Source of the DNA: Candidatus Thiodiazotropha sp. 'RUGA' | Lineage (GTDB): Bacteria > Pseudomonadota > Gammaproteobacteria > Chromatiales > Chromatiaceae | Length of the DNA: 64,000 bases | NCBI GenBank assembly: GCA_016842065.1 | Contig: JAEPDS010000002.1 | Location: forward strand, 1-64,000 | Direction: 5' to 3' | Part shown: positions 21,941-32,255 of the stretch, piece after piece | Numbering within the stretch: position 1 is the first letter of the stretch | Layout: the number at the start of each line of letters is the position of its first letter | Made by a program: the position numbers and the translations under genes | The notes under the pieces: generated by a model | Told to the model about the DNA's origin: nothing | Databases searched by the model: none | The model's input: only the letters and a program-made list of their open reading frames with translations

Positions 21941-22909
21941 ATGACCCGCTCCTCACTCTATCGTTGGTTCAGACAGTTCCGCCGCCAGGCCAAACCGGAC
22001 ATTTATGGCGGTGTCACCGTCAAAGCCAGAAGTATCTATATACTGCCCACCAAACAGGGCCTGCTGCTGGCGGTGGTACTGTTGGCGATGCTGGTCGGTT
22101 CGATCAACTACGGCAGTAATCTAGGTCACCTGGCAACCTTTCTACTTGGTGGCATCTGGATCACCACCATTCTGCATACCTGGCGTAACCTGTTGGGTCT
22201 GAGACTGCAACCGCAACACGCGGATGCAGTGTTTGCCGGGGAGTCGGCGGATTTCTGCCTGTCGCTGATCAATCCATCGAATCTGGACCGTTTTGCAATC
22301 ACCCTGAAACAGAAAAAAAACTTCGGTGACAGTCTCGATATTCCAAACAATGAGCAGCTACCGATCCATCTCCCTCTGGTAAGTAAAAAACGCGGTCTGT
22401 TCAAACTGCCGCAGATCACGCTGCACACCACCTATCCTCTGGGTCTGTTTCATGCCTGGACCTATGCCGAAATCGATCTCAGCTGTCTGGTCTATCCAAA
22501 ACCGGCAGAACGGGGTGATCCGCCTGTTACCGAGAGTTATACAAAGAGCAGCAGTGGCGACCGGGGGGTTGGCAGTGATGACTTTGTCGGACTGCGAACC
22601 TTTCGTACCGGTGACTCACCGAAACAGATCGACTGGAAGGCCTATGCCCGACAGCAGGGCCTGATGAGCAAACAGTTCGGCGGCGACCGCCATCTGGAAA
22701 TCACTCTGGATTGGGATCTGATACCGGAACAGGAACCTGAACGACGACTCAGTCTGTTATGCCGTTTCATACTACAGCAGGAGGAGCTAAGACACGCCTA
22801 TGCGATGAAAATACCGGGTCTCTCCATAGCCAGCGGTCTGGGCAGCGGCCATATGCAGAAGTGCCTAAGCGCTTTGGCACTATACGGAATAGCCGATGCA
22901 GATCGCTGA
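21941..22909 (+). CDS. DUF58 domain protein
   Basis: 322 aa. Two hydrophobic helices near residues 40-75 (GLLLAVVLLAMLVGSINYGSNL and LATFLLGGIWITTILHTW) are followed by a periplasmic beta-rich part and the DUF58 core with GDRGVGSDDFVGLRTFRTGDSPKQIDWKAYARQQGLMSKQFGG. Its partner is the MoxR ATPase just upstream; it overlaps the transglutaminase gene by 14 nt. Precise function unknown; such trios occur widely in gammaproteobacteria. Confidence 0.88.
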   Translation: MTRSSLYRWFRQFRRQAKPDIYGGVTVKARSIYILPTKQGLLLAVVLLAMLVGSINYGSNLGHLATFLLGGIWITTILHTWRNLLGLRLQPQHADAVFAGESADFCLSLINPSNLDRFAITLKQKKNFGDSLDIPNNEQLPIHLPLVSKKRGLFKLPQITLHTTYPLGLFHAWTYAEIDLSCLVYPKPAERGDPPVTESYTKSSSGDRGVGSDDFVGLRTFRTGDSPKQIDWKAYARQQGLMSKQFGGDRHLEITLDWDLIPEQEPERRLSLLCRFILQQEELRHAYAMKIPGLSIASGLGSGHMQKCLSALALYGIADADR

Positions 22910-24878
22910 TCACACTCTGACGGCAAGACAGCATCTGCTGGTCAGCCTGTGTGCCGGGTTGGCAATCGTGCCTCATGCCCTGCACGTTCCAATAGCGATT
23001 TCGCTTTTTCTGATCTTTCTTTTCGTCTGGCGACTTACGGCGCTTCGCTATCCACAATTCCAACCGGGTCGATGGTTGCTGGTACTGACAACCTTGGGTG
23101 GCGTAATCCTCACATTCAGCCAATACCATACTCTGATCGGCCGGGACGCGGGTGTGGGTCTGCTGACCGTGATGATGATGCTTAAAATACTGGAGGTGCG
23201 AAGACGTCAGGACCTCTATGTCGCCGTCTTCATCTCCTACTTTGTGATCATTACCCATTTTCTGTTTGATCAATCGATGGTGATGGCCCTCTATCTGTTT
23301 TCCGTGATGGTCTGTTTGACCGCCCTGCTGATTGAGATCAATCGCATCAAACCATCCGCCACCACGCTGGAACCCTTCGTCAGAACCGGGATCATCACAC
23401 TGCAGGCGATTCCGATCGCCATCGTGTTGTTTATTATTTTTCCCCGCTTGAGCCAACCCCTCTGGAATCTTGGTATCGGCAGTAGCGGAACCACCGGCCT
23501 CAGCGATCGGATGACACCGGGGCAGATTGCCGAGCTGATCGAATCACCGGAGGTTGCCTTCCGGGTAAGTTTCGACACCGAGGCACCAGCCGCAGAACAG
23601 CGCTACTGGCGAGGCCTGGTGATCTGGGATACGGACGGCCACAGCTGGTTCAATCGAAAGGATCTGGTGCGGGAAAGACACATGCAACTCAAATCCCATG
23701 GCGAACACAGTTACGAGGTATTCCTCGAAGCACACCAACAGCGCTGGTTGTATGCCCTCGACATCCCTGTCAGTAGCAAACAGAGGTTCAGGCTTTCACA
23801 GGATCTGATCCTACAGAGAAGGGAACCGGTCAGACGATCATTGACCTATCAGGTTCGTTCCACCACAGAGCAGCAGAACAAGGTTGTTATGCCCGGTATG
23901 CTGCAACGCGCTTTGGAGTTGCCGGACAATGTCACCCAAAGGCAATTCGAACTGGTTGAAGGGTGGCGCACTAACGCCAAGTCACCCAGAGAAATAATCG
24001 AACTTGCACTGAGCCACTTCAATAAACAACCTTTTGTCTACACGCTCACACCGCCCCGTTACCTGGACAACCCCATCGATCAGTTTCTTTTCGATGCTCA
24101 AGAGGGTTTCTGCGAACACTATGCAACCAGCTTTACGCAACTGATGCGTATCGCCGGTATACCCACCCGTCTGGTGCTGGGTTATCAGGGTGGTGAATAC
24201 AACGAATTGGGAGACTACTTCATCATCCGCCAATACGATGCTCACGCCTGGACGGAAGTCTGGCTGGAAGAGAGCGGTTGGTTGCGAGTCGACCCAACAG
24301 CAGCCGTTGCGCCGGAACGCATCCGCTTTCAACTGAGAAATGATTTCGGCAGAGAGGGATCGCCGGCAATGTTTCAACTCGACGAACTGGGGCTGGTCGG
24401 GTCGAGCCTGCGACACTTCGCCCATATGCTGGATAATGCCAATATCCAGTGGCGCCGCTGGATCATCGGTTACAGCCGGGAGCACCAGTTCTCTCTGATG
24501 CGTAACTTCGGCTTCGATAGCTTTACACCGCTTCAGTGGAGCCTTATCACCATCGGACTGATCGCCGTCCCTTTGATGCTGGTTGCTCTGCGATTGGTAC
24601 TGTCGGGAAGAAAACAACCGCTCCCGGAGATTATTGCCTACGACCGGTTTTGCAAAAAACTTGCCCGTCTGGGCATCAGCAGGAAAACCTATGAAGGTCC
24701 GATGGACTACGCGAAACGGGCGATTGGAGAGCGGCCCGATCTAACCGCGCCGATCAGCAGAATTACGGCCCTCTACATCAATTTACGCTATGGGCCCAAT
24801 GCCGACAAAAGCCAGAGCAAAAAGCTGCTTCAACAGGTAAGGCAGTTCCGCCCTGGCCGGCAGAAACCGGGTACCTGA
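22896..24878 (+). CDS. Transglutaminase-like membrane protein (TgpA / DUF3488 family)
   Basis: 660 aa. About six N-terminal membrane helices are followed by a periplasmic transglutaminase-like domain with an intact catalytic triad: Cys in QEGFCEHYATSFTQLMR, His in QYDAHAWTEVWLEESGW and Asp in LRVDPTAAVAPERI. A further helix (PLQWSLITIGLIAVPLMLVAL) and a DUF4129-like C-terminal tail follow. The Pseudomonas TgpA homologue is associated with cell viability, and the same moxR-DUF58-tgpA order is seen there. The substrate is not known. Confidence 0.9.
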   Translation: MQIADHTLTARQHLLVSLCAGLAIVPHALHVPIAISLFLIFLFVWRLTALRYPQFQPGRWLLVLTTLGGVILTFSQYHTLIGRDAGVGLLTVMMMLKILEVRRRQDLYVAVFISYFVIITHFLFDQSMVMALYLFSVMVCLTALLIEINRIKPSATTLEPFVRTGIITLQAIPIAIVLFIIFPRLSQPLWNLGIGSSGTTGLSDRMTPGQIAELIESPEVAFRVSFDTEAPAAEQRYWRGLVIWDTDGHSWFNRKDLVRERHMQLKSHGEHSYEVFLEAHQQRWLYALDIPVSSKQRFRLSQDLILQRREPVRRSLTYQVRSTTEQQNKVVMPGMLQRALELPDNVTQRQFELVEGWRTNAKSPREIIELALSHFNKQPFVYTLTPPRYLDNPIDQFLFDAQEGFCEHYATSFTQLMRIAGIPTRLVLGYQGGEYNELGDYFIIRQYDAHAWTEVWLEESGWLRVDPTAAVAPERIRFQLRNDFGREGSPAMFQLDELGLVGSSLRHFAHMLDNANIQWRRWIIGYSREHQFSLMRNFGFDSFTPLQWSLITIGLIAVPLMLVALRLVLSGRKQPLPEIIAYDRFCKKLARLGISRKTYEGPMDYAKRAIGERPDLTAPISRITALYINLRYGPNADKSQSKKLLQQVRQFRPGRQKPGT

Positions 24879-24902
24879 TAGGATTAGTATCGGCTCAGCG
24901 AC

Positions 24903-25139
24903 TCAGTCATGCAGTATGGCGTACAACTTGTCTTTCAACAGTACACGCCTTTTTTTCATCTCTTCGATATGAAAATCGGAGACCGGTGTACTCAACTCTT
25001 CCAGATTACGGATATGGGCATCCAGCCAATCGTACTCATCCATTAAATTGTGAAACACCTCATTCGTTTTACGCAGATCCGCGATTTTTTCTGCGTATTC
25101 GGGAAATTCATGCAACAGATCGTGTGACTCGCCCAGCAT
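24903..25139 (-). CDS. YdcH family protein (DUF465)
   Basis: A 78-aa, highly charged, helical protein (HDLLHEFPEYAEKIADLRKTNEVFHNLMDEYDWLDAHIRNLE, ending KKRRVLLKDKLYAIL). This is the DUF465/YdcH pattern, whose function is not established. It converges with the transglutaminase gene, and a GGAGA sequence precedes the start. Confidence 0.85.
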   Translation of the reverse strand: MLGESHDLLHEFPEYAEKIADLRKTNEVFHNLMDEYDWLDAHIRNLEELSTPVSDFHIEEMKKRRVLLKDKLYAILHD

Positions 25140-25371
25140 CTTTCTCTCCTCTTATTAAGAATCTCTATTTCAACACCTTAAAGCGACTCTGGCTATGGCA
25201 ACAATGTACTGAATCAAAAAAAACCGAGAAATTTAGTACAACGGGTGTAGTGTCTCATATTAAATGAGTGTTATCAGAGTCACCCTCGGGATCTCAACCC
25301 ATCAGCGATGAATGGCACTTACTTAAAGCATTTAGCGTCCCAACTTAACTGAAGAAGTTGGGCCAGGCCTC

Positions 25372-25487
25372 AGAGATTAACCGCCAATGGACGCCAACCA
25401 CCGCGAATCTACGCTAATTGAGGCCCCGATGTGAGCGTGATTCGCGGCGTTTTGCGCTGATTAGCGTTCCTTGGCGTTTTATTCTTT
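25372..25487. repeat. Long inverted repeat, 'ACCGC' family, copy B
   Basis: AGAGATTAACCGCCAATGG, then ACGCCAACCACCGCGAATC, pairs imperfectly with GATTAGCGTTCCTTGGCGTT and TTATTCTTTT at the other end. Each arm is about 50 nt. It fills most of the gap between the ydcH gene and mnmE. Outer words match copy A. Confidence 0.75.
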
Positions 25488-25521
25488 TAAGTAAGCAACA
25501 TTCTCACCCGTGATAAAAACA

Positions 25522-26868
25522 CTACTTGCCAATACAGAAACTGGAAAATATCCGGCCCAATAGATCGTCTGCCGTAAACTCACCGGTGATCTCCGAGAGA
25601 GCAAGCTGGGCAACTCTGAGATCTTCTGCAAGCAGCTCACCCGCCTGGTCCTGTAAAAGACTCTGTTGTCCGTGCTCAAGATATTGCATGCCCCGCTGAA
25701 GCGCATCGAGATGACGACGTCGGGCGATGAACTCGCCTTCATGCTGATCATGATATCCGGCACACTGCTTCAAATGGTCATTCAACAGAGACATTCCCTC
25801 CCCCTGTTTGGCTGACAGACAGATCTCTACCCCATCCTCCAATTGATGCAATCCTGGCGATTTTCCAGTCAGGTCGATCTTGTTGCGTATCAGAGTCACC
25901 GGCACCCCTTCGGGCAGGGTAGTTCTGTCCAGCGCCATTGGATCAGGCTCGCTTCGATCATCAAATACCCAAAGCACTCTGTCAGCCTCGGCCATCTGCT
26001 CTCTTGCCCGCCGCACACCCTCCGCTTCGATCGGATCATCACTCTCACGCAGACCCGCCGTATCGATGATGTGGAGAGGAATGCCATCAATGGTGATACG
26101 CTCCTTGAGCAGATCCCGGGTGGTGCCCGGAATCTCGGTGACAATCGCGGATTCACTGCCTGCCAGAGCATTCAGCAGACTCGATTTCCCCGCATTGGGT
26201 CTACCGGCGATCACCAACGTCAAACCATCACGCAATACTCTGCCGCTTTGCGCAGATTGAAACGTCTTTTCAACCTGCGACACTATCGAGAGTAAACGCT
26301 CACTAACATGACCATCATTGAGAAAATCGATCTCCTCTTCCGGGAAGTCGATCGCCGCCTCAACATAAAGCCGCAACTCAATCAGCTGCTCAACCAGGGT
26401 GTGGATACGTTGGGAAAAGTGCCCTTGCAGGGTACGGCTGGCCAGACGGACCGCAGCATGACTCTGGGCATCGATCAGATCGGCGATCGCCTCTGCCTGT
26501 ACCAGATCGAGTTTGTCATTTAAAAAGGCCCGCTCACTGAACTCACCCGCATGGGCGATTCTGGCGCCGGCCTGGACAACTGCCTGCAGCAACAGATCCA
26601 TCACCACCGGACCACCATGACCCTGGAGTTCGAGTACATCCTCACCGGTAAATGAGTGGGGCGCTGGAAAGTAGAGCGCGATTCCCTGGTCGATGAGCTG
26701 CTGTTGCTGATCGGTGAAGTCGACCAGTTTGGCCACTCTTGGGGGTGGCAGGCTGCCGATCAGGGATTTCGCAATTGCCGGACAGTTGGCACCACTGACT
26801 CGCACAATCCCAACCCCACCACGACCGGGTGGGGTTGCGACTGCGGCGATGGTGTCCCGCGCTGCCAT
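25522..26868 (-). CDS. mnmE: tRNA modification GTPase MnmE
   Basis: Partner of MnmG in U34 modification. 448 aa. The N-terminal folate-binding domain begins [22 protein letters not shown]. The G domain has [16 protein letters not shown] (G1), EIPGTTRD (G2), [13 protein letters not shown] (G3) and NKIDL (G4). The protein ends FCIGK, the invariant Cys-containing C-terminus. It follows yidC after 27 nt. Confidence 0.97.
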   Translation of the reverse strand: MAARDTIAAVATPPGRGGVGIVRVSGANCPAIAKSLIGSLPPPRVAKLVDFTDQQQQLIDQGIALYFPAPHSFTGEDVLELQGHGGPVVMDLLLQAVVQAGARIAHAGEFSERAFLNDKLDLVQAEAIADLIDAQSHAAVRLASRTLQGHFSQRIHTLVEQLIELRLYVEAAIDFPEEEIDFLNDGHVSERLLSIVSQVEKTFQSAQSGRVLRDGLTLVIAGRPNAGKSSLLNALAGSESAIVTEIPGTTRDLLKERITIDGIPLHIIDTAGLRESDDPIEAEGVRRAREQMAEADRVLWVFDDRSEPDPMALDRTTLPEGVPVTLIRNKIDLTGKSPGLHQLEDGVEICLSAKQGEGMSLLNDHLKQCAGYHDQHEGEFIARRRHLDALQRGMQYLEHGQQSLLQDQAGELLAEDLRVAQLALSEITGEFTADDLLGRIFSSFCIGK

Positions 26869-26895
26869 GGTTTTAGTGCCTGTTAAGAGGCCGCC

Positions 26896-28572
26896 CTAGG
26901 TCGCAGCGTTCTCGATCTTACGGGTGATGTACCACTGCTGGGCAATGGAGATCAGATTGTTGACCACCCAGTAGAGTACCAGCCCGGCCGGGAAGAAGGC
27001 GAAAAAGATCGTGAAGACAAACGGCAGGCTCATCATGATCTTCGCCTGCATCGGATCGGGTGGCGCCGGATTCAGTTTCTGCTGCACGAACATGGAGACG
27101 CCCATGATCAATGGCAGAATAAAGTAGGGATCCTTCTCCGAAAGGCTCTCAATCCAGAGAATCCAGGGTGCATGACGCAGCTCCACACTCTCCAACAGCA
27201 CCCAGTAGAGGGCGATGAAAACCGGTATCTGAACCAGAATCGGCAGACAGCCACCAAGTGGATTGATCTTCTCTTTTTTATAGAGCTCCATCATGGCCTG
27301 CTGGAAACGTTGTTTGTCATCCCCGTAGCGATCTTTCAGCGCCTGCACTCGGGGCGTGAACTTACGCATGTTGGCCATCGATTTGTAGCTGGTCTCGGAG
27401 AGCTTGTAGAACACCAGCTTGATCAGAATCGTCAGCAGGATGATCGCCCAGCCCCAGTTACCCACCATGTTATGGATGGTCTTCAGCAACCAGAAAATCG
27501 GTTTGGCGATTACCGTAAGCCAGCCGTAGTCGACGGTCAGTTCCAAACCTTCCGCAATCACTTCCAGTTGATCCTGCAGTTTCGGGCCGACATAGAGCTG
27601 TCGACTGATCTGTTGGGTCTCTCCATTTTCAACCGTAATGGATGGGGAGTAGCTTCCAAGCAGATATTTACCGCCACTCAAAGCATTGGTGTAGTAGTGT
27701 TCGACCTGATCCTTGGGTGGAATCCAGGCACTCAAAAAGTAGTGCTGGATCATTGCCAACCAGCCCCGATCCGTATCGATATCGAGCTTCTTACTCGCCA
27801 TATCGTCGAAATCGACCTTCTCGTATTTATCCTTCGGGTTGTAATAGACACCGCCGGTATAGGTGTAGGTTGTGAAACCACTGCCATCCCCATCCGGCTC
27901 AACCCGCTGTAACTGGCCATAGTCACGGGCGGCCCAGCTCTCGCCGGACTGGTTTTCGATCAGGTAATCAACATCAATCAGATAACTGCCGCGATTCAGG
28001 GTGAACTGTTTGGTGACCGTCACACCGTTGTCGCTCTTCCACACCATGGGAATGATCAGCTGATCCTGATTCTCACCCATTTCATAATTAGTCTGCTCAG
28101 TCTGATAGATGGCGTCATGGCTTGGAGCCTCGCCTTTCTCGGATCCGATCAGACCCGATTGAGCGATATAGAGGTCGGATCCGGAAGGGGATAACAGTTC
28201 CACCTTCAGATCAGGGGTATCCAATGACTCAAAATATTGCAGCAGGTCAGACCGCTGCACCGTGCCGCCCTGAGTAGAGATCTCCAGCTTCAGCAGATCG
28301 GTCATCACATGGATCACCTGGCCGTTCCGACCACCCTGCTGTTCACCGGGAACTGCACTGTCCGACGCCGCGCGAGGCAGATCCGCTTGAACCGCAGCAG
28401 TCGGTACTCCGGAATCCTCACTGCTCTGAGGTGTGGCCAGACCACCGTTCTGTTTGGCAGCCTGTTCTGCGGCCAGTTGTGCCGGAACACCATAGTCCTG
28501 TTGCCAGGCTTGATAGATCAACAGCCCCAGAAAGGCCAGTGTAAAGAAGAGAATCAGTCTTAGATTATCCAT
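26896..28572 (-). CDS. yidC: Membrane protein insertase YidC
   Basis: Inserts and folds inner-membrane proteins with or without Sec. About 558 aa from the ATG at 28572 ([24 protein letters not shown]), the family start; the frame extends 16 codons upstream through yidD. An N-terminal helix, a large periplasmic beta domain (about 60-340) and five C-terminal helices are visible, including [41 protein letters not shown]. It overlaps the yidD stop by 8 nt. Confidence 0.96.
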   Translation of the reverse strand: MDNLRLILFFTLAFLGLLIYQAWQQDYGVPAQLAAEQAAKQNGGLATPQSSEDSGVPTAAVQADLPRAASDSAVPGEQQGGRNGQVIHVMTDLLKLEISTQGGTVQRSDLLQYFESLDTPDLKVELLSPSGSDLYIAQSGLIGSEKGEAPSHDAIYQTEQTNYEMGENQDQLIIPMVWKSDNGVTVTKQFTLNRGSYLIDVDYLIENQSGESWAARDYGQLQRVEPDGDGSGFTTYTYTGGVYYNPKDKYEKVDFDDMASKKLDIDTDRGWLAMIQHYFLSAWIPPKDQVEHYYTNALSGGKYLLGSYSPSITVENGETQQISRQLYVGPKLQDQLEVIAEGLELTVDYGWLTVIAKPIFWLLKTIHNMVGNWGWAIILLTILIKLVFYKLSETSYKSMANMRKFTPRVQALKDRYGDDKQRFQQAMMELYKKEKINPLGGCLPILVQIPVFIALYWVLLESVELRHAPWILWIESLSEKDPYFILPLIMGVSMFVQQKLNPAPPDPMQAKIMMSLPFVFTIFFAFFPAGLVLYWVVNNLISIAQQWYITRKIENAAT

Positions 28573-28801
28573 GGAACTGCTTTTTTTGAGGTTCGGGAAC
28601 CGGGTCAACCCCACCTTCATGCCAAGGGTGACAACGTGAAATTCGTTTCAGCGCCAACCAGAATCCGCGCAACGCCCCATGCTTCTCAATCGCCTCGAGA
28701 GAATAGGCTGAGCAGCTGGGATAGAAACGGCAGTGCTGACCGACAAAGGGGCTTAGTATAGTTTGGTAGAGCCTGATCAGAAAGATCATTATCTGGCGCA
28801 T
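28565..28801 (-). CDS. yidD: Membrane protein insertion efficiency factor YidD
   Basis: A 78-aa protein with the family motif [24 protein letters not shown], followed by [21 protein letters not shown]. It overlaps rnpA by 13 nt and yidC by 8 nt, the typical rpmH-rnpA-yidD-yidC operon. Confidence 0.95.
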   Translation of the reverse strand: MRQIMIFLIRLYQTILSPFVGQHCRFYPSCSAYSLEAIEKHGALRGFWLALKRISRCHPWHEGGVDPVPEPQKKQFHG

Positions 28802-29151
28802 TGCGCTGCAATCCTATGCCAATGTTGCTGTAGTGAATTGAAACAAACTCGATTATCCGCATGTGCTGCGCCTTGTCTGGCGACGACCACAAGATCCAAA
28901 CCACTCAATTGTGTCTGGTTGAGCCGGAAACTCTCGCGAATGATACGCTTGATACGGTTTCTGTCCACTGCTTTTCGGCAGTGCTTTTTGGCTACCGCCA
29001 GGCCCAAGCGGGCATCAACACAATGGTTCGGATAAGCCAGTACCAGAAAGAAGCGATCGCTGGAGCGCCGACCTTCACTAAAAACCCGACGAAATTCGTC
29101 GGGCTTAAGTAATCTTCGGCTTCGGGGGAAAGCCCCTTCGGATATTGGCAA
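28789..29151 (-). CDS. rnpA: Ribonuclease P protein component
   Basis: Protein subunit of RNase P, which trims tRNA 5' ends. 120 aa. The conserved RNA-binding helix is intact ([28 protein letters not shown]), as is the N-terminal [17 protein letters not shown]. The only usable start in this position is a TTG at 29151; no ATG or GTG lies at a better place. 11 nt after rpmH. Confidence 0.95.
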   Translation of the reverse strand: MPISEGAFPRSRRLLKPDEFRRVFSEGRRSSDRFFLVLAYPNHCVDARLGLAVAKKHCRKAVDRNRIKRIIRESFRLNQTQLSGLDLVVVARQGAAHADNRVCFNSLQQHWHRIAAQCAR

Positions 29152-29162
29152 TGAACCCTGGC

Positions 29163-29297
29163 TCAGAGAGCGAGACGGGCACGACCCTTGGCGCGACGCG
29201 CCTTCAACACTTTACGGCCATTGCGAGTTGCCATGCGCGCACGAAAACCATGAGTGCGGGCTCGTTTTAAGTTACTGGGCTGAAATGTTCTTTTCAT
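29163..29297 (-). CDS. rpmH: 50S ribosomal protein L34
   Basis: A 44-aa basic protein beginning [18 protein letters not shown] and ending KGRARLAL, a full-length L34. Its start lies about 50 nt downstream of a predicted promoter. First gene of the rpmH-rnpA-yidD-yidC-mnmE unit, divergent from dnaA. Confidence 0.98.
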   Translation of the reverse strand: MKRTFQPSNLKRARTHGFRARMATRNGRKVLKARRAKGRARLAL

Positions 29298-29349
29298 AGC
29301 TGCTTACCGGTAAATCCGCCAATGAAGTATGGACGAAAAAAAGACGCGT

Positions 29350-29379
29350 AGACTAGACCTAAACACCATCGCTTGTCAA
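29350..29379 (-). promoter_or_regulatory. Sigma-70 promoter of the rpmH operon
   Basis: On the minus strand, a perfect -35 TTGACA (29379-29374), an 18-nt spacer and a weak -10 TAGTCT (29355-29350), about 53 nt before the rpmH ATG. Confidence 0.6.
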
Positions 29380-29421
29380 TAGAAAACAGCCGTAAACAGA
29401 GAAAACAAATTCGTTTTTAAC

Positions 29422-29430
29422 TGTGGATAA
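29422..29430 (-). promoter_or_regulatory. DnaA box upstream of dnaA
   Basis: TGTGGATAA on the plus strand is a perfect TTATCCACA box in reverse. A small hairpin (CTCTGG-CCAC-CCAGAG) follows. A single box here fits autoregulation of dnaA. Confidence 0.7.
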
Positions 29431-29556
29431 CTCTGGCCACCCAGAGTAGACTTGCATAGTTCCAGCCATTACCAACAGGTCAACATGGCCTTGTTACAAG
29501 AAGCTGGCGTTTCTTCTGTTTTAAATACCAAGCTGATATTAGACCCTCGCTGGAGA

Positions 29557-30900
29557 GTGAAATTGGACCTTTGGCACCGCTGCACCGAGCACCTGGAGCA
29601 AGTACTCTCACCACAGCAATTCAACACCTGGATCCGCCCACTGCAAATCATTGAAGATGACAAGCTGCTGCGTCTGCTTGCTCCCAACCGCTTTGTGCTC
29701 GACTGGGTCCGTAACCACTACCTGGATATGATCCAGAATCATCTGAATGTGGTGTGTAACGGTCAGGCACCCAAGGTCCTCATTGAGATTGGTTCAAAAA
29801 GCAAGCCACAGAAGAAACAGCAGATCACACCGCCTCAACCGATAACCGTCACCTCGGGTGGTGAGAATACAACACCGATTCAGAGCAATCTCAACCAGAG
29901 CTTTGTATTCGATACTTTTGTCGAAGGTAAATCCAATCAGATTGCCCGTGCTGCCTCCATGCAGATCGGGGAAAATCCGGGTAAAGCGTACAACCCTCTA
30001 TTTATATATGGTGGCGTAGGTCTCGGTAAAACCCACCTGATGCATGCCGTCGGCAACATGATGCTGAAAAAGAATCCACAGGCCCGTGTTGTCTACCTGC
30101 ATTCCGAGCGATTTGTTGCGGAGATGGTCAAAGCGCTGCAACACAACACCATTGAGCAGTTCAAAAAGAAGTACCGCTCCGTAAATGCTCTGCTGATCGA
30201 TGATATTCAGTTCTTCGCAGGCAAGGAGCGATCACAGGAAGAGTTCTTCCATACCTTCAATGCACTGTTCGAATCCCAGCAGCAGATCATCCTATCCAGC
30301 GACCGTTTTCCGAAAGAGGTGACCGGCCTAGAAGAGCGACTCAAATCGAGATTCGGCTGGGGACTGACCGTCGCCATAGAACCACCGGATCTGGAGACCA
30401 GGGTCGCCATCCTGCAAAGTAAGGCACTTCAATTGAATGCTGAGTTACCCACGGAAGTCGCCTTCTTCATGGGTAAACGGATCCGATCCAACATTCGTGA
30501 ACTGGAGGGAGCGTTGCGACGGGTGATTGCCAACGCAACCTTCACCGGTCGGGATATCAATCTGGATTTCGCCAAGAACGCACTTCGGGATATGCTGGCG
30601 GCACACGACAAACAGATTACCATTGAGAATATTCAAAAGACGGTGGCTGAATATTTTCAGATCAGAACATCCGATCTGGTCTCTTCTAAAAGAAGTCGAT
30701 CGATCGCAAGACCGAGACAGATTGCCATGACTCTGGCAAAAGAGCTGACCAATCACAGTCTCCCGGAAATAGGTAGCGCCTTCGGTGGCAGAGACCATAC
30801 CACAGTGATCCATGCCAACCGAAAGGTCAAAGAGTTAAGAGAGAGTGACCCGAGAATTTCGGAGGATTATTCCAATCTGTTAAGAACACTGAGTAGTTAG
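29557..30900 (+). CDS. dnaA: Chromosomal replication initiator DnaA
   Basis: AAA+ initiator that binds DnaA boxes and melts oriC. Domain I ([26 protein letters not shown]), a linker, the AAA+ domain ([43 protein letters not shown]) and the domain IV signature [15 protein letters not shown] are all present. The start is uncertain. The GTG at 29557 (VKLDLWHRC) aligns with the family N-terminus and gives 447 aa, but its GGAG lies too close. An ATG at 29485 and a TTG at 29452 give longer forms of 471 and 482 aa with no recognisable extra domain. Confidence 0.95.
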   Translation: MKLDLWHRCTEHLEQVLSPQQFNTWIRPLQIIEDDKLLRLLAPNRFVLDWVRNHYLDMIQNHLNVVCNGQAPKVLIEIGSKSKPQKKQQITPPQPITVTSGGENTTPIQSNLNQSFVFDTFVEGKSNQIARAASMQIGENPGKAYNPLFIYGGVGLGKTHLMHAVGNMMLKKNPQARVVYLHSERFVAEMVKALQHNTIEQFKKKYRSVNALLIDDIQFFAGKERSQEEFFHTFNALFESQQQIILSSDRFPKEVTGLEERLKSRFGWGLTVAIEPPDLETRVAILQSKALQLNAELPTEVAFFMGKRIRSNIRELEGALRRVIANATFTGRDINLDFAKNALRDMLAAHDKQITIENIQKTVAEYFQIRTSDLVSSKRSRSIARPRQIAMTLAKELTNHSLPEIGSAFGGRDHTTVIHANRKVKELRESDPRISEDYSNLLRTLSS

Positions 30901-31126
30901 TGTGGATAAAATGTTTAAAAAAAGCGCAAAATTGAAGCAGCTTAGTTATCCACAATCCGTTAACACCTATTCAGCAGGATTAGAGCTGTTCAATACAGTG
31001 GATATAATAAGAAAATCTCTTATAAAACAAATAGATATACAAAATAAACTTAGATATCTACAGGCCTAATAATAATAACAGGTCTATATATCTAAAAATA
31101 TACTATTAAGATACTGAGTGGATAAC
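30901..31126. other. Candidate replication origin (oriC) between dnaA and dnaN
   Basis: A 226-bp AT-rich gap. Two perfect DnaA boxes lie at 30901-30909 (reverse) and 30946-30954 (forward, TTATCCACA), with a one-mismatch box at 31117-31125 touching the dnaN start. The stretch between about 31000 and 31110 is very AT-rich with repeats such as TAATAATAATAAC and ATATATCTAAAAATATAC, suitable as an unwinding element. Surrounding dnaA-dnaN-recF-gyrB, the parS sites and parAB all fit an origin here. The number of boxes is low, so some may lie elsewhere. Confidence 0.65.
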
Positions 31127-32227
31127 ATGAAAATCAGCACCGAACGAGAAAACTTGCTTGGACCACTACAGAAGATTGCAGGTGTTGTCGAACGTAGACA
31201 GACACTTCCCATATTGGCAAACATTCTGGTCAACGCTAACAATGGCCAATTAAACCTCACAGCAACCGATCTGGAAGTGGAACTGAAAACAGAAACCGAA
31301 GCGGAATGTGATGGGGATGCTGACTTCACCATACCGGCAAGAAAGTTACTCGATATCTGCAAGGCTCTACCGGAATCAGCCAAGGTGACATTGGATATCA
31401 GCGAAGACAAAGTCAAACTGCAATCGGGAAGAAGCCGTTTTTCACTCAGTGTTCTACCCGCTCGAGACTACCCGGTTATCGAACCGACACCCAGTAGCAC
31501 CGTATTCACGATCAAAGAGTCAATACTCAACACACTGATTGAGAATACACAATTTGCCATGGCTCAACAGGATGTTCGCTACTATCTCAATGGTATGCTG
31601 CTGGAACTCACCGGGGGTGACATCAGAACAGTCGCGACCGACGGACACAGGCTTGCTATGAGTCAGTCTCTGAAGACCATCGATGATAAAACCAACCTTC
31701 AGGTCATACTGCCGAGAAAAGCTGTCATCGAACTCAGTCGTCTACTTGGTGATAACGACAATGAGATCAAAGTTGAACTCAGTAACAGCTACATCAAGGT
31801 GCTTTTTGAAAAGACCGTTTTCACCTCCAAACTGATCGATGGAAGATTTCCTGAGTATCAACGGGTCATGCCAACAGGATCAGATAAGGAAGTCGAAGCA
31901 GAAAAGAGTGCAATTAAACAATCACTCACACGGGCGTCAATACTTTCGAACGAAAAATACCGTGGCATAAGATTTCATCTATCGAACAACCTGCTTGAAC
32001 TACAGGCACATAACCCTGAACAAGAGGAGTCCGAGGAGGAGTTGGAAGTTAACTATCAGGGAGACGAACTCAAAATAGGATTCAATGTGGGATACATCCT
32101 CGATGCAATTTCAGCGATCAAAGAGGATACAATTATCATCGAATTGAAGGACACAAACAGTAGTGCACTCATCTACGGTAAGGACAACAAAGACAGTAAA
32201 TATGTTGTCATGCCAATGAGAATCTAG
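31127..32227 (+). CDS. dnaN: DNA polymerase III beta subunit (sliding clamp)
   Basis: Forms the dimeric ring that tethers DNA polymerases. 366 aa from the ATG at 31127 (MKISTERENLLGPLQKIAGVVERRQTLPIL); an in-frame GTG 9 nt upstream lies within the weak DnaA box and is less likely. The three repeated clamp domains are visible and the C-terminus MPMRI matches the family end. Confidence 0.97.
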   Translation: MKISTERENLLGPLQKIAGVVERRQTLPILANILVNANNGQLNLTATDLEVELKTETEAECDGDADFTIPARKLLDICKALPESAKVTLDISEDKVKLQSGRSRFSLSVLPARDYPVIEPTPSSTVFTIKESILNTLIENTQFAMAQQDVRYYLNGMLLELTGGDIRTVATDGHRLAMSQSLKTIDDKTNLQVILPRKAVIELSRLLGDNDNEIKVELSNSYIKVLFEKTVFTSKLIDGRFPEYQRVMPTGSDKEVEAEKSAIKQSLTRASILSNEKYRGIRFHLSNNLLELQAHNPEQEESEEELEVNYQGDELKIGFNVGYILDAISAIKEDTIIIELKDTNSSALIYGKDNKDSKYVVMPMRI

Positions 32228-32255
32228 AAACGGCAAACGTATAAATCCAAACACA

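Noticed and set aside
26869-26895. TA-GTGCCTGTTAAGAGGCC-like word between yidC and mnmE as a MITE remnant
   Set aside because: Only a short, imperfect match to the end sequence; could be chance.
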